Source: Seriola aureovittata (lineage: Eukaryota > Chordata > Actinopteri > Carangiformes > Carangidae). Taken from it: a stretch of 64,000 nucleotides of DNA. A program made the position numbers and the translations under genes. Location of the stretch: assembly GCF_021018895.1 (NCBI RefSeq), contig NC_079366.1:25973270-26037269 (forward strand). The letters are read 5' to 3'. Below the pieces are notes generated by a model. It did no database searches. It was not told where the DNA came from and was given only the letters and a program-made list of their open reading frames with translations. Of the stretch, positions 36,291-48,446 are shown one piece after another (positions within the stretch are counted from its first letter, which is position 1; each line of letters starts with the position of its first letter).

Positions 36291-39006
36291 TTCCATGTTA
36301 CTGTCATGTTAATGATCCAATAGACCAACAAGCTTATTTTAAAAGTTTTGTGTACATAAACTCTGAATGTCTTTTTCTCTATAATATTGTCCATTGTTTA
36401 TGTATCTACATCAGTAAGGTAAAATAGCTGAATACATTTCAGGTTTTTAGCTTTGGAGAAAATGTGAATGCTTCAGTAGCTTATTGGACCCTGTTAACAT
36501 CATTATTCACCACAGTGCCCCAGGTTTAACTGTACACTCAGATGTTATTGTGTGATTCCAGGTTTTGGGATCAAGTCTTTGAGCCAAGCAGAAAACATGT
36601 CCAACCAAATAGTAACCATTTCTGTGAGATTTAAACTTGGCAATAGAAAATAGGTTGTTATGCGAATACAAAGCACATGGGTTTTACTCCATTCACATCC
36701 ATTTATTATGATAAAGAACATTTTATTATTTTTACTATGAGCTATTGCTACACTGGCTGGCACTACCAGTGAAGCAATTTACTTGGTTGGGTTTAACAGG
36801 CCCATAATTTGAGACATAATTATTCCATAATTTTAAACAAGCCATTAAGTAAATGATTGACAGTCCCCTACCTCACAGTGGGATTAACAGGCTAACTCTC
36901 TACACACAATATTGTATAAATACTCTTTTGAATGCATCTTAAATCTGATCACTTTCATGCTCACCTTTTCTCATACTGCTTGGACAATAATTTTAACAAG
37001 AAGGAAGAAGGAAGGAAGTACACAGCCACCAATCCAGCTGAAATCTTCCACAAAAGAGCTATCATCTGACATACAACCCGTCAATTAAAAATGAAGAAAG
37101 AAATAGACCACAGGGTCAAATAATCAATTTAGGTAAATGCATTTTTACCTTAAACAGTTTTGGGCTGGACCACGACAGCAACAGAAACGCCAGCAACCAG
37201 AACTGAGACGATACACTTGCTGAGCACATCAATAAAAGGGTCACTTTCCACTGAAATGCTAGAAAGCTTTTAATTTGAAATGATTACAGGAAGTGTTGAG
37301 TTTGTATTAACATGTAATGCAGTAACTTTAACATGGCAAACGAGAGCGACTGAAAATGAGGCTTCATACTTAAATACCGCTCTGACCAATTCTACATATC
37401 AGACAGGGGGCGTTAGAAATAAAGACCTGCCTATAATAAACGTCGGTAAATAAAGGCTACACTATTGTGGATCCCAGACGGAGGCTGTGCGCTCTGAGGG
37501 AGGAAAAATAAGAAAGATAGTCTGTCTCTTCTAACTTGCTCTCTGAGTGATCATTTCATAAGTAATTATAGCTGAAAACACAGCTCAGTCTTTGTCTTTC
37601 ATTTTTGTGTTTGATGCTTGTGTCGGTCGACGTCGCAGTTATAAAATCAGGATTTTGTCCATAGGCGGTCCAGACATATACTGGGTTTTGATCTAGTCTT
37701 GTTTGTGTGACTTTTGAGAGAGTGAGTCACGTTATCATCTAAACATCACCCATAGTTCACTCATTTGTCCAGCACGTACAATGTTTAGCTGGGCTAAATT
37801 GATTCTTTTGGATTTCGTAGCCTTGCCAGGATATTGCAACACCACTGTGGCTTATTTAGTCTGAATAGAGACACTTAATTAAACTTTGTGCAATAATATG
37901 CATATGTACTGTAGCTCTACTGTATATGCATATACAGGAAGGCTCCTGCTGCCACATCACTATAAATAGAGGCTACATGTGGGCACTGCATACACAGACT
38001 CATCAAAAACTCCTGAATCCACAGTAGGTCTCACTTTCTGTTCCATTTTATCACCCTCTGAACAGAAAAAGGATCATGTCACTCAAATCAAAGAGTCCAG
38101 TGTTTTGCGGTATTGGGCCAAAGTAGAAGGAGCCCTAGTTGACTTCTGATTGGCTCCGAGCCCATTGATACACAGCTGCTGGCTGCACACATCAAAGGGC
38201 TTTGAGGATGGAGGAAGAGGAGCCAAATATTCCGACAGTCACTCAGTTCTAATTGTAGAAAACGTGGACAGACGGACAGTACTCAACTGTTCAGCCATCA
38301 TAGAGAGCTCTATTCACACACACACACACACACAGACACACACACACAGGACACACACACAGGACACATGAGCACACACAAACAACCACACATACTCATA
38401 GTAAAGCACAATCATATGCAAGCAAACACATCTACATGTACCTATGCCTCCCAAAGGATCTCATTACTGTGATTGGCTTCGAGACCTTTTGCTGATCAGG
38501 ACACTCTTTTATGTTGTATTTGCATCTTAAGTATATAAAGTGCCTTAAATGCATGTGTGTGCAGTGCTGGCACGTATGTGTTGCTGTGCGTGAGTGGTTT
38601 TGTAAGGAGTTATGGAACAGCAGAAGCCAGTAGAGAGAAAGAGAAGAGGAGGAGAACAGAGGAGAATAAGAGGAAGAGAAAGGAGGGGTGAGGCCATGCA
38701 TGGTCAGAGAGGGCAGACGTGAGCTAAATAGCTGAGTTGGCAACTGTAGAGTAGAGGGGGAAGAGAGGGGTGGGTGAGTCACACTGCTGTGTGATGAGGT
38801 ACAGTGTAAGGACAGTAGACTTTTTCACTTTCTTCCTGTGGGGTTATGTTCTCTGTGGCTGGAAACAGTGAGCTCCATGTCTCCATGGTGTGGTGCTTTG
38901 TCTTTTCTGCTCTCTACTGCATTTCTTGTTGTGATGGTTTTATTGTCTGTAAACTGTGGTGTGCTATTTTGGCAAGGAAAATGAGCCCAATCTCAAGAGA
39001 CTAATC
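36291..39006. other. Unassigned AT-rich DNA
   Basis: No recognised gene. Contains CA-rich DNA at about 38315-38362 and a GA-rich tract at about 38630-38770. An imperfect palindrome with ATATGCATAT arms lies at about 37897-37940. Confidence 0.4.
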
Positions 39007-40059
39007 ATATAAAATATACCAGATGGTCAAAAGTACATGGACACACAAGCCTGTTTCTTTCCTGTCCCCTGGAGAGGGCTTTCCACAAGATCTTGGTACC
39101 TGGCTGCAGGGATCTGCTCCCATTCACCCACAAGAGCTTTAGTGAGGTCGACCACTGATGTTGAGTGATAACGCCTGGCACACAATTGGCACAGGATTAG
39201 GTTTGCATTTTTTTTTTTTTTTCCCAAGGCTATCTTAAGCATCTCTCTTTGCATGTTCCTCCTGTTCATACTGGCCAAAAAGAAATCCTTCGTAATGCAA
39301 TTCTAACATAAAAGATGTGGGCAAAATCCCGAGAGTCCTGTTCCTATGCAAATAAAAGGCTTCAACAGTCTGTTTCCTCACCAAGCTATGGTGAAGGAAT
39401 TATAACAAAAACTTTTTCTAACTCAAGACTGCTAAAGCCTCACGACAGCTCATATCAAGGATCTCCTCTTAGCTAGTATGGGCAGAAGGAATGGTGACGG
39501 TGACAAACAGCTGTTTCATCGTACATATGGGCATGACAGTGTTGTTTGAGACTTTTCCACAACAAACTAGGAAAACTGTTTCCTTGAAAAAAGAAAGGAC
39601 CTTATTCCCAAAACTATTATTGTGTAAAATATTATTGTATACAGTAAATTAGTTAATTAGTCAATCAACAACAAATTATTCTGTAACAATTTTGACAATT
39701 GGACGACATAAGACATCACATTGGGCATTTTTCACTATTTGACGAATGGATTAATTAATAAAACTGTACGTTATTGTAAAACGTATTTAGTGGCAGCCCT
39801 AGCTCAAACAATGAAAACTGGGAAGTATCTAGTACAGTATATTTCATATCCTAGTTAAGAATATTTAGAGTTTCACAACTGACCTGCCTCTAAATAATGA
39901 TTTAATCTATTATGGTTATGACAGCGGCTGCATCTTACAGGTGTGATAACAGCAAAAAGCCACTCAGCTAGCAGAGCCCTCACATGTTATCTCAAAGACA
40001 CTTTTTACTTTCATGTTTGAATTCAGTCGGAAAACATGGAGAAATATTCAAATTTGGTG

Positions 40060-40400
40060 TGAACCCAGCAAGCGCCGTACATCAATGTAACGTCGGAAAG
40101 ACGTTGGAGTCTAATGACTCTGATGTCTGACAGACGTTAAATTTTGGTTGGAAATGAAAATCAGGTCAACATCAAAACCCGACGTTGGCTAATTGATGTG
40201 TCGTTTAGCAGATGACTAGAGTGTCTGTATCTTAAATGTTTTTTGGTTACTCTACAGCACAAATCAAAACCAATCTGGTGTCGTCAGAATTCTTCGTGAA
40301 GTTGATGTTGGCATCAGATGTTGCCCTGACGTTGAATTTTGGTCACCTGACGTCACGTACTAGTTCAACCAAACATCAATGTCTAACGATGTTGGTGGCC
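40060..40400 (+). repeat. ACGTTG-rich interspersed repeat
   Basis: Recurrent motifs 'acgtcggaaagacgttgg', 'acagacgttaaattttggtt', 'cccgacgttgg', 'tgacgttgaattttggt' and 'caccTGACGTCA' resemble a fish repeat with many GACGTTG words. CpG is locally high for the region, and several CRE-like TGACGT words occur. No coding capacity. Confidence 0.5.
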
Positions 40401-40445
40401 AAAAGTTGAACTCTTTAATTATAGCCTTTGACCTTTCTATGTAAG

Positions 40446-40494
<49 letters not shown>
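40446..40494 (+). repeat. (GATA)n microsatellite
   Basis: About 12 perfect GATA units inside the Tc1-like composite. Confidence 0.97.
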
Positions 40495-40495
<1 letters not shown>

Positions 40496-40570
40496 GGAGG
40501 AGGCTTCTAGCTACCTTTATGTGAGCACATTGACAACCGTGTCCTGATACTTTTGGCCAGTTGGTGTATT

Positions 40571-42762
40571 AGCAGTCAATGTGAGAACAGGGATTTGAGA
40601 GCAGCAGTTTTGTTCAGAGTATCAGCACTGCGTGTGTGTGTGTGTGTGTGTATGTGCGTGTGGTATAGAGACATCACAATGGTGCACCCAGCTTTGTGTG
40701 ACATGCATACAGACACTGACACACAACAGATACAAACTCCTGCGTGTGATATTTTCAGTTTACACGTCTCAATGTGTCCTTGACTGTGCTTGCTCTGAGT
40801 GACGCACAAAGAAGCTCTGCGCTCTGTGAAGTCCCCAACACTCACGTCTCTCTCTCTCTCTCTCGCTCTCTCTCTCCTCTTTCTCTCTCCGTCTCTCGCC
40901 CGACCACCCCACCCAGCAATCCGGTCCTGATTCTAAGGGACATATCTGGGATTTAATACAATTTGTAGGGGAAGGAGGCAGAGAGGGATGAATGATATAT
41001 TGACTTCTATATAAAAGCAAGGCTGGGGTGGTAATCTCATTTCAGGATGCTGTGATGAGATTTTGGCCTGTTTTCTCTCCAAGATGATGTGACTTTGGTC
41101 CTGACATCATCATGCTGGTGTGTGTGTGTGTGTGTCTGTGTGTGCGAGTGTGTGTGTGCGTGTGAGTGCTTCATGCTCCATAATATGCTCCTCTGATTTT
41201 ATCGAGAAGCTCAGCTAAAATTGCATCTCAATATTTTCGTGTGCACGGTGGAGATAAAATCAAAAGTATTTATTTTTGCTCTCTAAAGCTAGTCTTTGCT
41301 TTTCTGAATTCGTACATTTGAGGGTTTTTAGAAATAAAACAATCTGTACAGCATGTGAAATACACCTGGTCTCCTCCTTTTTTATGAAAGAAATATTTAT
41401 GAGAGAGGCAGCGTCAACACAGGGGACATGAAGGCAGGACGACAGGTCAGGCAGTGCTTGACCAACATGGAGATGTTAACTCCACACTCATGTCTTCAGA
41501 ACAGATTCTCAGGTCCAAATCTAATGACAATGTGACATTTTAAGCCTGAATTACATGAATTAAAATCACTGTTCAAATTCAAAGTCAGACATTGCATTTC
41601 CTAAACTCCTTTGTCTTCATGTAGGAACAGGTCATTCTCAACAGTCACCAAATATCCATCCAGCTACCTGTTGTTGTTCAGCTGCTCTGGTTCAAACAAT
41701 CCTACTGTGTAAGTGGCAGTGCGCTATTCACCAGTGTCGCCTAGCAACAAGTTAATGCGTGCACTAGTTTTTTTTGCAACACATGTTTGGGATTATGTAC
41801 AGTATATAGTATAGGCAAAGGAAGCAGATGTTTTTTGGGGGTTTTTTTGCATTTATTTAGCCAATGATATTCTTTTGTTAAGTGTCACGTGTTATCACTT
41901 GTTATTTAAAGCACTCTGGCCTTACTTGCAGTTAAATGTGCTGTATGTAAATAACTTTGGCTTGCCTACCTTCATCTTGCATCTAGCACAGCAGTTGTGG
42001 TAATTGTAGATGTTCAAATCTACATTTTGAAAAATTGGAATTGTGAACCGGAGCTGAGAAAACCCCACTGTGTTATTTTGTCAGCTGCTCTTTCCATCTA
42101 TTACTGATAAATTAATTCATTTATAAGCTTGACGCTGCAGAGAAGACTAGTAAAATCTTGGCACCTTATAATTTGGACTGTGTACTCCCAGAAAAGATGC
42201 AGAGAAAAAAAGAATTTACTGAAAATGGCAAAATGGCGATGTATTGTATTATTCAATAGAATACGATACAGGTATCACATGCTTTTGTAGCTTGCTGCTC
42301 ACAAAATATCATTTAAAAAAAAAAAAAGGAACAAGTCAAACTAAATTGTAATCTTGTCTAAAAAAATGTGGGCCTGGGTTAAGTTTGTCTGTACCACACA
42401 GCAGAGCAATGCCGGCTGTAGCTCTGAATTACTGCAACAGTCCTGAGCGGTTGACAGCGCCGCTTGTTTGTCGTTATCCAGGATTCTCAGGGTTGTCATG
42501 GTAATGCATGTCTGTGGCAGATCTAAGGAGAAGGATAGAGAAATAGGGATTCGACTATATCTAACATTGAGCTATTGTGATGCGTAAGAAAAACTCTTCG
42601 TCTGAGTTCTTTTCATTTTGAACCCGCAGAGTGTTTCAGCTCTCGGTTTGCTGCTGCACTGAACACATACTTTAGCTGCTGTTTAATTATCAAGTGATGC
42701 ATTCATATTACATTTCTAACTTTTAGTTTTTTTTTTTTTTCAGATTCAAAAGGTATTTATTT
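40571..42762. other. Unassigned DNA
   Basis: No gene recognised. TG-rich arrays at about 40629-40660 and 41117-41163, and a CT array at about 40845-40890. Confidence 0.4.
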
Positions 42763-43189
42763 CAGGTTCAACATTTTGTGACATACATTAATTTGCTTTG
42801 CTGCCAAGAGTTCAGATCAGTACCACTTCAATGTCTAGCCTCTACTAGCGGTTAGTTTTCTTAGCTTAGCATACTGCAAACAGCTCGCTAGCTCTGTCTA
42901 GAACTAACAAAACTTTTTAACTTTCTGGAGTGCTGTTGTCACTTACTGCACTCAGCCAAGAAATAGGCCGACACATAACCCTCTGTAAACCTTTGGTATC
43001 TGTGCAACAACAAGGATATAACATTTGGCAAACAGCTGGGCTTTCTGTTTCCCTATGTTTCTAGTCTATAAGGTTCAGCTAACAGGCTGGCTGTAGCTTC
43101 ATATTCACTGCACAGTCATGAGAGTGGTGGCAATTTTCTCATCTAACTCTCAGTGGAGAAAGTGAGGAGGCATATGTCAAACTGTTTAT
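42763..43189. mobile_element. Teleost foldback element, near-complete with inverted halves
   Basis: The left half reads forward: 'aacattttgtgacatac', 'tgctgccaagagttcagat', 'cttagcttagcata', 'gctagctctgtctagaac'. The right half carries the same series in reverse complement: 'gccaagaaataggccgac', 'acataaccctctgtaaac', 'gctgtagcttcatattcac', 'agtcatgagagtggtggc', 'catatgtcaaactgttt'. The centre lies at about 42925-42960. This makes a long imperfect hairpin. No coding capacity. Related copies are at 2093-2442 and 61140-61499. Confidence 0.7.
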
Positions 43190-43908
43190 GGCCATTTTGT
43201 TCACAGAGAACCGTTATATTCCTGCTGTGAGGTTTGCTCTTTTTTAAAGCAGAGATTTTAAAAGCAGCTTTACATCTGAATTAACTCATGGGTCAACCGG
43301 ACGTTTATCACAAACCATTCCTATTTTAATTCATCATTTAAGTTAATTTTCAAACATAAAAAGTTCAATCATTCTGTGGTTCCAGCTTTTCCAGTGTGAG
43401 AATCTGCTGTTTTTCCCTGTTTTACATAACTGTGAATTCAGTAGATTTGGTCACCCGACTGTTGGCTAGACCAAAGTGAAGATGTCACTTGTCTTTTGGA
43501 GATTTTTCTTTAAACTAAGTTCTGACATTTTATAAACCAAACTACTAATTAATCGATTGAAAAAATAACTGACAGATTCATTGATGAGGAAATTGATGGT
43601 GGCAGCTCTAGACTGGATAGCTGCTGTTCTAACACTCAAAAGTGTGAACAGCATGTTTTTATCTCCTCCGATAAGATGATATTAAGGCGTTAATTCTTGA
43701 GGGTCTTTTCTTTTTGTAAAACTCCCCAAACAAAACCAATCTGAAAATACTTGAAGACAACATGTCACATCACAACACAATGCCTGAGAGACGGAAAAGT
43801 GACAGTGACAAAGGGAGAAAATGATAGGCTGACTACAGGCAGCCATTATTAAATCATATACACCTAATATTGCTTTCACTGACACATTTAACACCCAACA
43901 CATGCCTC

Positions 43909-43950
<42 letters not shown>

Positions 43951-44825
43951 CACAGAAAAATACAGCGTGTCACACTCCCAACACCTAGAGTACATACTGC
44001 CAACAGCTGTCACTGATGTACACTGTTTCCTTCATGTTTCATTTCCTTTTTTTTTGGTTCTGCTCTAAGATACAAGCTCATACTGTATGCACACACTCTG
44101 TATCCCTCTTTCTCTCTCTCTCACACATGCACGCGCACACACACACACAAGTATCTCTGTAACTTGGCCACAAAAAGTGGATAAAATGCACGGCACTCTG
44201 GGAAATTAGAGACACAGACGCACGCACGCACGCACGCACTCACACTCACACACACACACACACACAGACACACACACAAACAAACACACAGATTATAGAC
44301 CCACACTGACATAAACTTATGTACACACTTGACCTCTGATCTTCCTCAAACACATAGAAAGAAGAAGCCCACCCACTCATACTCACTAAATAATTCACGA
44401 AAAACACACATATTCACACACAAATACACACATACGCACACTCCCCACCCAAAATACACACATACACACTTGGCTGCCAAGCACTGGTATTTTCCCCTGG
44501 TGTTACTGAGCGCTAATTGACAAAAGGTTTGTATGGTTTAGCTCCTGTTGCGATTGCCAATTGGCTGATTTCACAAAGCTTGTGAATAACTGGAGTGCTA
44601 AATTGAACAAAAAACTGTGTGTGTGTGTGTGTGTGTGTGGGTGACACACAAACTGCAGAGAACAGAACATCAGTGGAGTGGAAAAAACTTCAGTGTTTGG
44701 TCAGAGGACCTGAAAAAACAGGCTCAGTGACAATCGGTTAATGTCACCTCTACCATTAAATATTAGCATCAGCTTACACTGTTAAGTTTATAGACTGCAG
44801 GTGCCATTTTTGTTTTCAGATTCAC
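43190..44825. other. Unassigned DNA with CA arrays
   Basis: Contains CA arrays at about 43910-43954 and 44219-44279 (with a CACG run) and a TG array at 44616-44638. No gene recognised. Confidence 0.4.
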
Positions 44826-45825
44826 CCCCGTTTACAACGTATTCAGACCCTTAAAACGGTACTTTGTGGAGACCTTTTGGCAGCAATTACTAATGAGTGT
44901 TCTTGTATAAGTCTCTTCATGTTTGCAGCCTGGGTTTGGGCAGTTTATCCCATTCTTCCTGACAGATCCTCTCAAGCTTCGTCAGCCTGGATGGGAAACG
45001 TCTGTGAACTGCCATCCTCAGGTCTCTCCACAGACGATCTACAGGGTTTAAGTGTGGCCTTTGGCTGGGCCACTCAAGGACAGACAGAGACTTTGTCCTG
45101 AAACCACTCCAGCATCATCTTAGCGGTATGCTTCAGGTCATTGTCGTGCTGAAAGGTGAACCCTCACCCCAGTTTCAGGTCGTGTGCACTCCCTTGGAGG
45201 TGTTTTTTCAAGGACCTCTCTGCATTTGGCTGCATTCGTCCTTCCCTCAGTTCTGACCCCTCTCCCTGTCCCTGCCGCAGAGAAGCACCCCCATAGCATG
45301 ATGCTGCTACCACCGTGCATCAACATAGGGCAAACACCAGTGGTCAACTCCCTGGCCAAGACCATTCCTGCCTGGTTACTCAGTTTGGTCGGACTGGAAG
45401 AGTCCAGGTCATTCCAAACTTCTTCCACTTCTGAGTTATTGAGGCCACTGTGCTCCTGGGAGCACCCAAAGCTTTAGAAATAGTTTTATATCCTTGTCCT
45501 GATCTATGTCTCACCACAATTTTAACACTGAGCTCTAAAGAAAGTTCCTGGGACTTCATGGTTTGGTTTTGGTCCTGACCACCTGTAGTGTGAATTGTGG
45601 GGTCTTATATATACACATGTGTACGTTTCTAAACTATGTCCAATCAATTCAATTTGCCACAGGTAGAGTTCTTGATACATCTCAGGATAATTAAAGCAAA
45701 CAGGAAGCACCTGACCACAGCTTGGAGTTCCACAGCAAAGGGTATAAATACTTTTTGTAAATGAGACATTTCAGCTTTTGATTTTTAATAAATTTACAAA
45801 GAAAGTTTTCACTTTGTCATTATTA
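44826..45825 (-). mobile_element. Deleted Tc1 transposon (pseudogene)
   Basis: Read on the minus strand, a Tc1 leader precedes a start codon at 45559 and an intact N-terminal helix-turn-helix coding region (see separate entry). A frameshift and a large deletion then remove the middle, including the first catalytic aspartate. The frame resumes at about 45325 with '[17 protein letters not shown]'. The second Asp survives in another frame as '[10 protein letters not shown]' (about 45116-45148). The third position reads 'LNPVDRLWRDL' (about 45020-45060), with D where Tc1 has E. The C-terminus continues ('ERICQEEWDKLP') to about 44880. Both ends carry an inverted 'tttacaa...gtatt-a-accctt' segment (44833-44854 and 45738-45765). 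It is dead as a transposon. Confidence 0.87.
45380..45559 (-). pseudogene. Tc1 transposase N-terminal helix-turn-helix frame (59 codons)
   Basis: A clean start-to-stop frame of 59 codons covers the first DNA-binding helix-turn-helix of a Tc1 transposase. It begins 'MKSQELSLEL', followed by '[20 protein letters not shown]' (residues 18-37), the recognition-helix region, then 'QKWKKFG'. A stop falls immediately after the linker 'VRPN', where the frame shifted. In Tc1 proteins this domain binds the terminal inverted repeats. Here it would be a DNA-binding domain without catalytic domain. Most likely it is decay that happens to leave the frame open; a retained function is not shown. Confidence 0.6.
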
Positions 45826-46120
45826 TTATTATTATTTGACCATTTTGGTCTCTTGAATCTGATATCTCAAGCCTGCCTCTTCAGATTACGGCAAAACATT
45901 CACTTGGTCTCAAAGATCAACCGATTTGGTTTTTGGTGGGCAAAGGTCAAAGGTCAAGGTCTCAGTGACCTCACAAATCACAGTTTTAGCCCCCCGGAAT
46001 GCAATATCTCATTTAAAGATGATGGCGACCTCGGGTTTTTGTGAATACATTATATCAGGGACGCCTAGAGGGAATTTCATTACATTTGGCGTCAACATAT
46101 TTCTAGTTCAACTTGTTTTA
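45826..46120 (+). repeat. Interspersed repeat with AGGTCA direct repeats
   Basis: An ATT microsatellite-like run (45818-45837) is followed by text I recognise as a fish interspersed repeat: 'gcaatatctcatttaaag', 'gggacgcctagagggaattt', 'tttggcgtcaacat'. It contains 'aggtcaaaggtca' at 45944-45956, a direct repeat spaced by one base (DR1), followed by 'aggtctcagtgacct'. Its order differs from the usual repeat, suggesting rearrangement. No coding capacity. Confidence 0.55.
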
Positions 46121-48446
46121 AGAAAAGATTTAGGGCAAAATAATCAACAGAAATACTGTAGCAGCCGAGGTAGAATCTCTTTAAATTTCCTCTCAACGTC
46201 TGTTCCATTTTTTATGTGGTAACATTTTCTGGGGGAGTTTTTTCTTGTCTTCTAAGAAAGCCTGGGCTCAAAGCCGTTGATGTTGTCGGCCTGTAAAGCC
46301 CATTGAGACACTGAATAGGATATTGGGCTACACAAACAAACTTGATGTGACGTGACTTGACAGACTGAAACCACAAAAAATATTATTTTTCCCTTTGTAG
46401 ATGCCCAGTTCACGCATGTATCACAAATGCACATAAGTAGTTTCTTCAGTCCTACTGTGATTCCTTTTGATCCTCCAACATAACACCAAAAGAAGGACAT
46501 AAAGAGCTTACTTGCCAACCCTACTCAGAGATCTCAGCTTTAAATGCTGTCCTTATTATTGCGCTTTCCTATAAATTGACCGTTATTAACTGTTTGTCTG
46601 CCTTAGTTTATGTTGCCACACGTTCTCGCAGAGCAGGCAAGCAGTTTACAGTAAAAACGGGGCAGATTTTTATCAACACACAAACACCCTTTCAAACTCT
46701 TTGAACACAAACGTTTTACTTAATAGCTCCATGCACATCATTTCTACATGCAGAGAAATCCAACTGCCGTACCGAAATAACAGTTTTTAAACTACAAGTA
46801 AACAATCAGTGCCGGAGCGAGGAGTTTAGTCCCTTTTCTGAATGGCCAGCAAATCATGTTACATTAAAAAATTGGTCTCTTGAGCCGAAAAAGCATATGC
46901 CACAGTTCTTATATATAAAAAGTCACAAAATGTGCAGGAAATAAGAGGGAAGGTCTCTGAATCTTTGCTGCAAATATTTCTAGACTCTCATGGTCGTTGA
47001 GTGAGTGTTTCCTTCACATCTTATCTCTGCACAGAGCCATAGATTGTCAGGTGGTTGTAGAAGGAGCTTCTAGGTATTAAATGGACCCACTAATGGTTTT
47101 TCAGGCAGGGAGTAAAACCATTTTAGGATTCAAACGGCCCCTCATATATGAAAGTTATCTGTTAGCTAAAAGAGAGAATCATCTTTGCCCCCTCTCCTCT
47201 ATCATCGTCTCTGTCGGAGCTGCTCTCAGTATATTTCAAGCAACAGGGAAGGGGATACAAATGACGCCCAAACCCTAGAGAAATTTGTCACCAAAGAGGA
47301 GAGAAAACAGAGAGATGCCTGAAAGATGACAGAGGAGAGACCAATCAAAAAACAATCTCCCTGGGGGTCTGAAAGACATGTCTTTGTTGGGAAATGGAGG
47401 GAGAGCCGATGTGCTGCTCAGTCAGGGGAGGTAATACCATTTCAATAGTCCAGTCTCTAGTAGTTAATGGGACAGCCAAAGAGATTTCTCCTCTTAGCCC
47501 TGAAGAGCACCTCAGAACAGAACATGAGAGGGGTTTTCAAGTCTTTGCCAGGCCACATTGTCTCCAAACTACCTCTGCCACAGAGACAGTGCTGTCTGCA
47601 GAACAGAGGGCAGGGGTAATGAAACAGAATAGAGTAGAGCAGGCTGGGAAGAAAACATCTATTGAACGCTTTCTCCATTTTTCCCCACTCTTTGTTGTTT
47701 TTTTCCCCCTCTGCCTTTTCATTTCACCCTGTGGCATCCCTATCCCTCTCTCCATCTCTCTTTCTGTCTCTACCACCTCTCGCCCTCTTTGCCTTCCCTC
47801 TTCCCCTTGCTCTTTCTTCCTCTCCGTCTCGCTCTCTCAGCATACACACCACGATCTCTCCTTGATTTCCAGAGAGAGGCTGGTATAGCAGCAGCCAGCA
47901 TACAAACTAGCTGACTCAATACACACACATACAGGGCTGCATGAATAGGGTGTGTGCATTGTGGCAGTTTAGAAAGATGGAAGCATAGATGGCAAGAGAT
48001 GAGAGGAAACAGAGAGAGGAGGGGAATAGGTGTTTGGGGAGGGGATAAAAAGAGAAAAGGAGAAGGTGTGAGACCTTTGCTGGAGAGTTTAGGCTGGGAT
48101 TAGCTCAGCATTGGCATCAGCAAGACATGCGTCAGCATACATTAAGCAGCTCATTCATCATTCACACTGTGAGCATGAGGTATGAGGTCACCGTTAGGAT
48201 GTCTTATCGTTTCAAAATGTAACGCTCTGGTTAATGACACCAGCTCACAGAAATTCTTAAACTACAGCTCGGGACCCGAAACGTTTCTAGTTTTTAGGAT
48301 TCCCCGGCGAAAAGAGGACGATCAAAATTTCATAAGCCTGGCGCCTAGAAAGTTTAGGCACCATGTCAACACAGAGAATTAGGTAAAATTCAGGGTTATG
48401 AGAGAATACATCTGCGATCACAAATTACCCATATTTATGGACCATC
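46121..48446. other. Unassigned DNA
   Basis: No gene recognised. A CT-rich stretch lies at 47700-47840 and GA-rich DNA at 47985-48070. The 164-codon open frame at 47394-47888 (plus) runs through the CT-rich stretch and shows no domain. Confidence 0.4.

Larger units (their letters stand above)
39007..40570 (-). mobile_element. Tc1-like transposon remnant/composite
   Basis: The left end 'ataccagatggtcaaaagta' and the right end 'gatacttttggccagttggt' are inverted copies, matching the TACA-CC-AAAAGTATGTGGACA-type termini of fish Tc1-like repeats. On the minus strand 39027-39278 encodes a transposase C-terminus, including 'STSVVDLTKALVGEWEQIPA' and 'ARYQDLVES'. The catalytic core is absent. The interior instead holds unassigned DNA, an ACGTTG-rich repeat (40060-40400) and a GATA array. 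This is either an internally replaced element or two element ends brought together. Confidence 0.68.

Noticed and set aside
37897..37940. Imperfect palindrome with ATATGCATAT arms as a microRNA hairpin
   Set aside because: The stem is interrupted and AT-rich, and no known microRNA seed was recognised.
40446..40494. Regularly spaced repeats as a CRISPR array
   Set aside because: This and the other periodic arrays are simple eukaryotic microsatellites without spacers.
47394..47888. 164-codon open frame, plus
   Set aside because: Its second half is a CT-rich stretch giving Ser/Pro/Leu/Phe low complexity; no homology signal is seen in the first half.
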